NCBI GenBank assembly: GCA_963974265.1
Contig: CAXBDR010000027.1
Coordinates: 1 to 27,974, forward strand
Length of the DNA stretch: 27,974 nucleotides
DNA from: CAISIP01 sp963974265
GTDB taxonomy: Bacteria; Pseudomonadota; Gammaproteobacteria; Burkholderiales; Burkholderiaceae_C
Reading direction: 5' to 3'
Shown: in pieces, positions 21,435 to 27,974 of the stretch
How positions within the stretch are numbered: position 1 is the first letter of the stretch
Layout of the letters: every line of letters starts with the position of its first letter
The notes under the pieces: model-generated
Database searches by the model: none
What the model saw: the letters and a program-made list of their open reading frames with translations, nothing else
Told to the model about the DNA's origin: nothing
Translations under genes and position numbers: made by a program

Positions 21435-24263
21435 GCACCTCCGCAGCAGCGACCGGCGCGCCGCAAACCGTTCGCCGTCGCTGGATGCGAAACCTCTCGA
21501 CCCGTGCCCCGCTGTGGGTCGCGCTGCTGGTGCTGGCCATCTTGACGGCAGCCCGGCCCTCGGCTGTGACGCGGCTGGACTTGATGGCGTACGACCTGTT
21601 TGCGCCATCCCATCGGGCCGATGCCGGCGCCGTGGTGGTGCTGGCCATCGACGACGAAACCCTGTCCTCGGTGGGTCGGTGGCCCTGGCCCAGGACGGTC
21701 CATGCCCAGGTGCTCGATGCCTTGCGCGAAGCTGGTGTGGCCACGGTGGGAATGAACCTCCTGTTCACCGAAGCCGACGCAAGTCCCGGCGCCGATGCAA
21801 GCCTGGCGCAGGCGGCGTTGCGCCACGGTGGCGTGGTGCTGGCACTGACACCGGCGCTCGGCGTCGATGGCGCGATGACGGACGGCCTGCCCATTGCGGT
21901 GCTGCGGGACGCTGCCGCGCGCCTGGGTCATGTGGACGCCGAAATCGACAGCGACGGGCAGGTACGGCGCCGGCGAGCCCCGCCATCCGGCCTTGGCTCT
22001 GGCCTTGCTCGAGCAGGCGTCACCCGCGGCGGTACCAGGTCGCCTGCCCGGGCGGCGCGCCGCCGAGCACCGTTCTGCGGCCGCGCAGGAGCCACCCGCC
22101 TGGCGCCGCGACCATGAGGTCTTGTTGCCGCACATGTCGGTGCCGCCGCCCATCGGCCTGTCCCGGGTCTTGCAGGCGCCGCAGGTGCTCGACACCCTGC
22201 GCGGGCGTCCGGTGCTGATCGGCGTCTCGGCGTCCGGTCTGGGTGGCGAACTGGCCTCGCCCTTGGCCGGGGATCGATCGCACCTGGCGGCGGTGCAATT
22301 GCATGCACAGGCGTACGAGGCTCTTCGGGGCGGCTACCTGATCACGCCGGCTGAACCCTGGTTGTCGGCCGTGGTTGCGCTGGCATTCGTCATCCCCGTC
22401 GCCTGGTGGCCGACGCGCGGGCGATTGCCGCGCACCGGGTGGGTCGTCCTGCACAACGTACTGCCCTTGCTCACCAGCGCAGGGGCCTTGTATCTGCTGC
22501 AGACATGGATTGCTCCCTTTGCCGCGGTGCTGGCCCTGGCACTGGCCGCCATCGTTTGGATGATGATGCTCCTGCGCGACAGCCGTCGACGGCTGGCCCG
22601 CAATCGGCAACACGCGCGGGCCACCCTGGAGGCCATCGGTGACGGCGTCATCACGGTCAACGCGCGATGTATCGTCCGTTACGCCAACCCGGTCGCCTTG
22701 CGGCAGATCGCCAACGGGGCGCTGGTCGGACACCCCTTGTCGCAGGTCGTGACCCTGGAAGACGACGGCATGGCATTGCTCGAGGCCGCCATCGGTGAGT
22801 GCCTGCATCGCGACCAGGGAGTCTTCCCGACGCATCAGCTGCGCCTGGCCCAGACGCGGGATTCGGCCGGGCGCGTATTGCGCGCCAGCGTCAGCCCGTT
22901 GCGCGATGCAACCAGCCGGATCGAAGGCGCCGTCATTGTGCTGTCCGACATCACGGACAGCGTGGCCAGTGCCGACCAGTTGCGCCATGCCGCCACGCAT
23001 GACGCCTTGACCGGACTGCCGAACCGGGTGCAGTTGCAGCAAAGACTGGCCCTGGCGCTGGCCCGGGCGCAGCGCCTGCACAGCACGATCGCCATCCTGT
23101 TTCTCGACCTGGATCGGTTCAAACGCATCAACGACAGCCTGGGACACAGCCATGGCGACGAGGTGCTTTGCGTGACCGCGCAGCGCCTCGCTGCCATCTG
23201 CCGAAGCACGGACTTCGTGGCGCGCTGGGGCGGCGATGAGTTCATCGTCGTGATGGAGGACATCTCCGGCGAATCGGCCGTTGCCGCCGCTGCGGCCAAG
23301 CTGGTGGCGGCACTGGGCGAGGACGTCGAAATTCACGACCTGCGGCTGGCCAGCTCCTGCAGCGTGGGCATCGCGTTGGCGCCCCAGGACGGCGTCGAGA
23401 TCGAGGACTTGCTGGCCAAGGCCGACACCGCGATGTACCGCGCAAAATCGCATCCGGACACCGGATTCCAGTTCTATTCGACCGATCTCAAGATCTGGAC
23501 CCGTGAGCGGCTGTCATTGGAGGTCGAGCTGCGCCATGCCTTGCGCGAGGGCCTGTTCGAGATGCATTACCAACCGCAGTTCCGCCTCGACAGCGGTACG
23601 CTGGTCGGTTTCGAGGCCTTGCTGCGATGGCGCCGAAGCCCCGATACGCTGGTGCAGCCAGCGGACTTCATCGGCGTGGCCGAGGAGTCCGGATTGATTG
23701 TCGAAATCGGCGCCTGGGTGGTGCAGCGCGTCGCACATGACATTGCTCGCTGGGTCGCCGACGGACTGCACGCGATGCCGGTGGCGGTCAACGTATCTGC
23801 GCGCCAGTGCGTCAATCGCAACATCGTCGACGTTGTGCAACGCGCGCTGGAGGACACTGGCATCGCCCCGTCGCTGCTCAAGCTGGAGATCACCGAGACC
23901 ACGGCCATGACCGATGCCGCGCAGGTGATCGAACTGCTCGAGGAGATCAAGGCGCTGGGTGTACGCATCGCGGTCGACGATTTCGGAACCGGCTATTCCT
24001 CCCTGGCCTACCTCAAACGGTTCCCGATCGACGAGCTCAAGATCGACCGCTCCTTCGTGCAGGACCTCGCCACCGACGCCGACGACGCGGCCATTGTGCG
24101 CGCAACCATTGCGTTGGCGCATGAGCTGGGCATCGAGGTGGTCGCCGAAGGCGTCGAAACCCAGCAGCAAAGCACATTCCTGAGCGCGCAGTCGTGCGAC
24201 ATCGTGCAAGGTTTCCTGTACGGCCGTCCGCAGCCACTCGGGCAGACGACTCCGCTGTTGTAG
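21431..24263 (+). pseudogene. CHASE2-PAS-GGDEF-EAL c-di-GMP sensor enzyme, interrupted by a frameshift
   Basis: The reading frame from the ATG at 21431 encodes an N-terminal membrane segment and the first part of a CHASE2 domain (AVVVLAIDDETLSSVGRWPW) but runs to a stop at 22117. The rest is in the +1 frame from about 21969 onward: GEPRHPALALALLEQ, the end of CHASE2, three or so membrane segments (22350-22570), a PAS domain (ATLEAIGDGVITVNARCIVR), GGDEF (motif at 23229-23243, with an RxxD inhibitory site RSTD five residues before it) and EAL (23613-23621, with LEITET, DDFGTGYSSL and VVAEGVETQ). Both catalytic motifs look intact, so before the shift this was a bifunctional diguanylate cyclase/phosphodiesterase of about 940 residues. 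The junction is in the GC-rich 21965-21980. Sequencing error, recent mutation or, less likely, programmed shifting could explain it. A downstream start (for example 22134) could still express a truncated PAS-GGDEF-EAL protein. Confidence 0.85.
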
Positions 24264-24350
24264 GCGCAGCCTACAATTTCCCCCAACCGCCATGGAGCCG
24301 ATGTACTGTCGCATCGGTCGCGCCACGCCGCATGCGGCAGGAGACTTCAC

Positions 24351-26684
24351 ATGCCAGAGAATACCCCCGGTTCCGACGAGGTACGCGCACAATTGCGCAA
24401 GTCTGCACTGGAATATCACGAGTTCCCCACGCCGGGGAAGATTGCGATTGCCGCCACCAAGCAGTTGTCGAACCAGCGCGACCTGGCGCTGGCCTATTCG
24501 CCGGGCGTTGCCGCCGCCTGCGAGGAAATCGTCAACGACCCGAACAACGCCTTCAAATACACCAGTCGGGGCAACCTGGTCGCGGTCGTGACCAACGGCA
24601 CCGCCGTGCTGGGCCTGGGCGACATCGGTCCGCTGGCGGCCAAGCCGGTGATGGAGGGCAAGGCGGTCCTGTTCAAGAAGTTCGCCGGCATCGATGTGTT
24701 CGACATCGAGGTGAACGAGAAGCAGGACCTGGACAAGCTGGTGGACATCATCGCCGCCCTCGAACCCACCTTCGGCGGCATCAACCTGGAAGACATCAAG
24801 GCGCCGGACTGCTTCTACGTGGAGCGCAAGCTGCGCGACCGGATGAAGATCCCGGTGTTCCATGACGACCAGCATGGCACGGCCATCGTGGTCGGCGCGG
24901 CCATGCTCAATGGCCTGAAGGTCGTGGGCAAGGATGTGCGCAACGTCAAGCTCGTGGCCTCGGGCGCCGGCGCCGCCGCGTTGGCTTGCCTGAACCTGCT
25001 GCTGAAACTGGGCATGCCGCGCGAGAACATCTTCGTGACCGACCTTGCCGGCGTCGTATACGAAGGTCGCACCGAGCTGATGGACGACGACAAGATCGTG
25101 TTCGCACAGAAGACCTCCGCCCGCACGCTGGCCGAGGTGATCGATGGCGCCGACATTTTTCTGGGCTTGTCCGCCGGAGGCGTGCTCAAGCCCGACATGG
25201 TTCGCGTGATGGCCGCCAAGCCATTGATTTTCGCGCTTGCGAATCCGAATCCGGAGATATCGCCGGAAGACGTGAAGCAGGTGCGCGACGACGCCATCAT
25301 GGCCACCGGCCGCACGGACTACCCGAACCAGGTCAACAACGTCCTGTGTTTCCCCTATATCTTCCGTGGCGCGCTCGATGCCGGCGCGTCCACGATCACG
25401 GACGAGATGGAGATCGCGGCCGTGCATGCGATCGCGGATCTGGCCCGGGCGGAGCAAAGCGAAGTCGTGGCCGCGGCTTATGCCGGGCAAAAGCTGGCGT
25501 TCGGTCCCGATTACCTGATCCCCAAGCCGTTCGATCCCCGGCTGATGATGAAGATCGCGCCGGCGGTGGCTCAGGCGGCAGCCGACAGCGGGGTCGCATT
25601 GCGCCCGATCGGCGATCTGCAGGCCTACCGCGATCGGCTGCAAAGTTTCGTCTATGCATCGGGCAACACGATGCGGCCGATCTTCGCCGCGGCCAAGAAC
25701 GCGCAGCGCAAACGCGTCGCCTATTGCGAGGGCGAAGAGGAACGCATCCTGCGGGCCTGCCAGATCGTCGTCGACGAGGGACTGGCGCGTCCGACCCTGA
25801 TCGGCCGGCCCGCCATCATCGCACAACGCATCGAGAAATTCGGGCTTCGCCTGCGCGAGGAACTCGACTATGACGTGGTGAACGTCGAGCACGATGCGCG
25901 CTACCGCGATTTCTGGCAGACCTACCTGGCGATGACGGAACGCATGGGTGTCACGATGCAGATGGCCAAGATCGAAATGCGCCGCCGCCTGACGCTGATC
26001 GGCGCGATGCTGCTGCACAAGGGAGATGTCGACGGCATGATCTGCGGCACCTGGGGTACGACAGCGATGCACCTGACCTACATCGACCAGGTCATCGGCA
26101 AGCGCAAGGGCGGCAGTCCCAGCACGCCCCAGGATGTACCGATCTACGCCTGCATGAACGGCCTGATGCTGCCGGACCGGCTGATCTTTCTGGTCGACAC
26201 CCATGTGAACACCGATCCGACGCCACTGGAGCTGTCCGAGATCACGGTCATGGCGGCCGAGGAAATGGTGCGCTTCGGACTGCAGCCCAAGGTGGCGTTG
26301 TTGTCGCATTCCAACTTCGGCAGCAGCAACCTGCCCAGCGCGGTCAAGATGCGGCAAACACTGGAGATCCTGCGCGCGCAGGCGCCGTGGCTGGAAGTGG
26401 ATGGCGAAATGCACGGCGACCTGGCCCTCGACGGCGCTGCACGGGCCCGACTGATGCCCAACAGCACCCTGGTCGGGAATGCCAATCTGCTGGTGCTTCC
26501 CAATATCGATGCTGCCAATATTGCGTACAACCTGCTCAAGACGGCGGCAGGCGGCAATATTGCGATCGGCCCGGTGCTTCTCGGGGCCGCCAGTCCGGTG
26601 CATGTATTGACGGCCAGCACCACGGTGAGGCGCATCGTCAACATGACCGCATTGACCGTGGCTGACGCCAACGCCAATCGATAA
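24351..26684 (+). CDS. maeB: NADP-dependent malic enzyme with C-terminal phosphotransacetylase-like domain
   Basis: This is a 777-residue malic enzyme, decarboxylating malate to pyruvate with NADP+. The malic domain is at residues 1-430 or so: YHEFPTPGKIAIAATKQ, then DLALAYSPGVAAACEEI, then FHDDQHGTAIVV, and the Rossmann motif LVASGAGAAALACLNLL. The C-terminal part is a phosphate acetyl/butyryltransferase-like domain (AKNAQRKRVAYCEGEEERILRA to ANLLVLPNIDAANIAYNLLK), usually regulatory in MaeB. GGAGA lies 8 bases before the ATG. It follows the c-di-GMP gene by 87 bases and ends at a strong terminator, so it may have its own promoter. It feeds pyruvate and NADPH into the same metabolic area as the alanine dehydrogenase and tkt/gap genes. 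Confidence 0.96.
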   Translation: MPENTPGSDEVRAQLRKSALEYHEFPTPGKIAIAATKQLSNQRDLALAYSPGVAAACEEIVNDPNNAFKYTSRGNLVAVVTNGTAVLGLGDIGPLAAKPVMEGKAVLFKKFAGIDVFDIEVNEKQDLDKLVDIIAALEPTFGGINLEDIKAPDCFYVERKLRDRMKIPVFHDDQHGTAIVVGAAMLNGLKVVGKDVRNVKLVASGAGAAALACLNLLLKLGMPRENIFVTDLAGVVYEGRTELMDDDKIVFAQKTSARTLAEVIDGADIFLGLSAGGVLKPDMVRVMAAKPLIFALANPNPEISPEDVKQVRDDAIMATGRTDYPNQVNNVLCFPYIFRGALDAGASTITDEMEIAAVHAIADLARAEQSEVVAAAYAGQKLAFGPDYLIPKPFDPRLMMKIAPAVAQAAADSGVALRPIGDLQAYRDRLQSFVYASGNTMRPIFAAAKNAQRKRVAYCEGEEERILRACQIVVDEGLARPTLIGRPAIIAQRIEKFGLRLREELDYDVVNVEHDARYRDFWQTYLAMTERMGVTMQMAKIEMRRRLTLIGAMLLHKGDVDGMICGTWGTTAMHLTYIDQVIGKRKGGSPSTPQDVPIYACMNGLMLPDRLIFLVDTHVNTDPTPLELSEITVMAAEEMVRFGLQPKVALLSHSNFGSSNLPSAVKMRQTLEILRAQAPWLEVDGEMHGDLALDGAARARLMPNSTLVGNANLLVLPNIDAANIAYNLLKTAAGGNIAIGPVLLGAASPVHVLTASTTVRRIVNMTALTVADANANR

Positions 26685-26715
26685 CCATCAACGCAAAAGC
26701 ATGCACTGACTTTCA

Positions 26716-26750
26716 GCATCTTGCTGCGTCGCACAAGATGCCCATTTTTT
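26716..26750 (+). terminator. Rho-independent terminator of maeB
   Basis: GCATCTTG (26716-26723) pairs with CAAGATGC (26734-26741) as a perfect 8-bp stem with a 10-base loop. Six T (26745-26750) follow after CCA. It lies 31 bases after the maeB stop codon. Confidence 0.85.
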
Positions 26751-26838
26751 GTGCAGGCCCTTGCAATTTCGGATGGGATAGGCGACACTACGTCTCGAGT
26801 GATTTAGGGGTAAACCCGCGGTTCTGGAGCGTAAATGC

Positions 26839-27234
26839 ATGGGGGCTGTCAGAAGTTTCAAGTTAGTACTCACTGGCTTAATACTTGCTGCGGCGTCTGT
26901 CACGGGCCTTGTATGTGCAAGAGCACCAGTTGTCACGCCCGACGACACATCGACGATTTCAATTGCCGAAATGCCGGCCCAGGGCAGTCAGACCTATGGA
27001 CTGATCACCCGAGGCGGTCCATTTCCTTATGAGAAGGACGGAACGGTGTTCGGAAATCGCGAACGTTTGCTCCCGATCAAGAGCCGGGGTTATTACCGTG
27101 AGTACACCGTAGCTACGCCGGGGTTGAGCCATCGTGGCACCCGACGGATCGTATGTGGTGGCAAGCCGCGGGAGCCAGACGCCTGCTACTACACCGCCGA
27201 TCACTACGCGAGTTTTCGCCGGATCGTGCCATAG
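26839..27234 (+). CDS. Secreted guanyl-specific ribonuclease (N1/T1/Sa-barnase family)
   Basis: This is a 131-residue protein: a signal peptide (SFKLVLTGLILAAASVTGLVC, cleavage around CARA) and a compact RNase domain of about 95 residues. The fold marks are TYGLITRGGPFPYEKDGTVF, then FGNRERLLP, then YYREYTV with the catalytic-base glutamate. RGTRRIVCGG holds the phosphate-binding arginine, and the catalytic histidine is in YYTADHYASFRRI at the C-terminus. All three catalytic residues appear intact, so an active RNase is likely. A single ATG at 26839 gives the signal peptide in frame; no strong Shine-Dalgarno sequence is seen. A barstar-like gene follows after 21 bases, as expected for a secreted RNase whose host must be protected. 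Its biological use (competition, nutrient scavenging) is not shown by the sequence. Confidence 0.85.
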   Translation: MGAVRSFKLVLTGLILAAASVTGLVCARAPVVTPDDTSTISIAEMPAQGSQTYGLITRGGPFPYEKDGTVFGNRERLLPIKSRGYYREYTVATPGLSHRGTRRIVCGGKPREPDACYYTADHYASFRRIVP

Positions 27235-27255
27235 GTTTTTGTTGGAACTACTTAT

Positions 27256-27708
27256 ATGTCTTATATCGAGAACGAAACGGGGATGGATATGCAGCCTCGG
27301 CAAGAAGCCGAAGCGCCGCTTCGCGGCGTGCGCAGCAATATCGTGCAATCGATCCGGGCCTTCCGGGTTCAGGACCTGCAAGATGCCGCGCAAAGCCTGG
27401 GGCATCATTTCCTGTATGCCAACCTGGCCAATGCGCAGTCCAAGCAAGAAGTGCTGGACATGATCGGCCAGCAATTCACGCTGCCATCCCATGTCGGCAA
27501 GAACTTCGATGCCTTGTACGACAGCATGACCGACCCGGTCCACAAGTCCGGCCCGCAACCGGGATTTGTCGCCGTGCTGGAGCACATTCCCGCGAACGCG
27601 AAGTTCGACAAGGAAGCCCGCGAGCAGTTGCTCGACATCTTCCGCGATGCCGCCGACTACTGGAGCGACCGAAAGGTCCCGTTCCGATGTTTCTATTCTT
27701 TTCTGTAG
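27256..27708 (+). CDS. Barstar-family ribonuclease inhibitor
   Basis: This is a 150-residue cytoplasmic protein with a barstar domain at about residues 30-148. The RNase-binding helix region reads LPSHVGKNFDALYDSMTD, matching the barstar pattern in which acidic residues plug the RNase active site. FVAVLEHIPANAKFDK and a C-terminal FRCFYSFL complete the fold. The first 30 residues or so (MSYIENETGMDMQPRQEAEA) are an extension not present in classical 90-residue barstar; an internal ATG at 27283 or 27289 could be the real start. GGA at 27244-27246 lies 9 bases before the ATG used. It is translated just downstream of the RNase gene and very likely neutralises it. Confidence 0.88.
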   Translation: MSYIENETGMDMQPRQEAEAPLRGVRSNIVQSIRAFRVQDLQDAAQSLGHHFLYANLANAQSKQEVLDMIGQQFTLPSHVGKNFDALYDSMTDPVHKSGPQPGFVAVLEHIPANAKFDKEAREQLLDIFRDAADYWSDRKVPFRCFYSFL

Positions 27709-27908
27709 CCCGTTCCGCACAAACCAGCCAAGCGGAACGGGCTAACGAGGCAAAGAGCGATGTACACGCGAATCAGTCGCTGTCAGGCATCAACCTGACG
27801 ACCGAGACCGGCGAAAAGATGCCAACGGACAAGTTGTTGGACGTCTCGCCCCTGGCGCTGCGCATGAGCAGCCCATTCAACGCGGAGTACTGGCTGGCAA
27901 CAGCCTGA
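27687..27908 (+). CDS. Doubtful small ORF overlapping the barstar 3' end
   Basis: An open frame of 73 codons starts at an ATG inside the last codons of the barstar gene and crosses the hairpin at 27706-27744. The last 29 residues, from an internal ATG at 27819 (MPTDKLLDVSPLALRMSSPF, then NAEYWLATA), look most protein-like and have high G/C third positions. I recognise no family, and there is no clear Shine-Dalgarno sequence for 27819. It ends shortly before the terminator at 27943. It could be a small protein, a gene remnant or chance. Confidence 0.2.
   Translation: MFLFFSVARSAQTSQAERANEAKSDVHANQSLSGINLTTETGEKMPTDKLLDVSPLALRMSSPFNAEYWLATA
27706..27744. repeat. 13-bp perfect inverted repeat spanning the barstar stop codon
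   Basis: TAGCCCGTTCCGC (27706-27718) and GCGGAACGGGCTA (27732-27744) are perfect reverse complements separated by 13 bases. The first arm begins with the barstar TAG stop codon. No T-run follows, so it is not a standard terminator. It may protect the 3' end of the RNase/barstar mRNA or mark a recombination or binding site. Confidence 0.6.
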
Positions 27909-27942
27909 CCCGGCAGCAGCTGCCGGTGTCGTCCGAGAAAAG

Positions 27943-27970
27943 GCCCGTCGTTCACGCGACGGGCTTTTTT
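27943..27970 (+). terminator. Rho-independent terminator
   Basis: GCCCGTCG (27943-27950) and CGACGGGC (27957-27964) form an 8-bp stem with a 6-base loop followed by six T (27965-27970). Four A just upstream (27938-27941) could let it work in both directions. A second compact hairpin, CCGGCAG (27910-27916) with CTGCCGG (27920-27926), precedes it. It would end the RNase/barstar transcript. Confidence 0.85.
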
Positions 27971-27974
27971 CATG

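Noticed and set aside
23514..26603. A 1029-codon open frame on the minus strand opposite the EAL domain and maeB
   Set aside because: It lies antisense to two clear genes. Its composition (rich in His, Gln, Arg, Gly, Asp) is the usual mirror of high-GC coding sequence, and I recognise no domain.
1..27974. CRISPR arrays, tRNA genes, insertion sequences or prophage genes
   Set aside because: No regularly spaced repeats, no tRNA-like cloverleaf that I could identify by eye, and no transposase, integrase or phage protein among the translated frames.

Overview
The window is a GC-rich stretch of a Gram-negative chromosome with dense genes and strong G/C third-position bias. The gene set suggests a betaproteobacterium, most likely in Burkholderiales: a tkt-gap pair, an MmsA/omega-aminotransferase pair divergent from a LysR gene, a malic enzyme-phosphotransacetylase hybrid, a 2-aminoethylphosphonate-type ABC transporter, and parts of the PEP-CTERM/exosortase (XrtA) system. 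I see no tRNA, rRNA, CRISPR array, transposase, integrase or phage gene. This is mostly core and metabolic chromosome with a small accessory-looking end.

Layout. (1) 1-1767, minus strand: the end of a 2-aminoethylphosphonate-type ABC importer operon, with the binding protein first and the ATPase cut by the window edge; a promoter and an inverted-repeat operator candidate lie upstream. (2) 2004-6016: a LysR regulator divergent from a beta-alanine/omega-amino-acid:pyruvate transaminase and a CoA-acylating (methyl)malonate-semialdehyde dehydrogenase. (3) 6245-9079: PrsT, the giant TPR protein of the PEP-CTERM system, standing alone. (4) 9213-10328: alanine dehydrogenase, which could recycle the alanine made by the transaminase. 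(5) 10394-11984, minus: a PhnZ-like HD-domain mixed-valent di-iron oxygenase and an EamA/DMT transporter. (6) 12131-15295, minus: transketolase and GAPDH. (7) 15296-16614: a 412-base intergenic region with a good sigma-54 promoter, then a PEP-CTERM surface protein and its terminator. (8) 16726-24263: a compact five-gene unit, murU, pepP, a PHYHD1-like dioxygenase, a LysM-FecR protein and a CHASE2-PAS-GGDEF-EAL protein. The last two overlap by four bases (ATGA), and the last is broken by a frameshift. (9) 24351-26750: maeB with terminator. (10) 26839-27970: a secreted guanyl-type RNase with a barstar-like inhibitor, followed by hairpins, a doubtful small ORF and a terminator.

The main themes are phosphonate uptake and oxidation, beta-alanine catabolism, central carbon metabolism, exosortase-linked surface proteins and c-di-GMP signalling. 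The observations I think most deserve a second look are the sigma-54 promoter of the PEP-CTERM gene, the frameshift in the c-di-GMP enzyme next to its FecR/LysM partner, the split phosphonate genes, and the RNase/barstar cassette with its stop-codon hairpin. I did not find a clearly undescribed system; every larger gene falls into a recognisable family.
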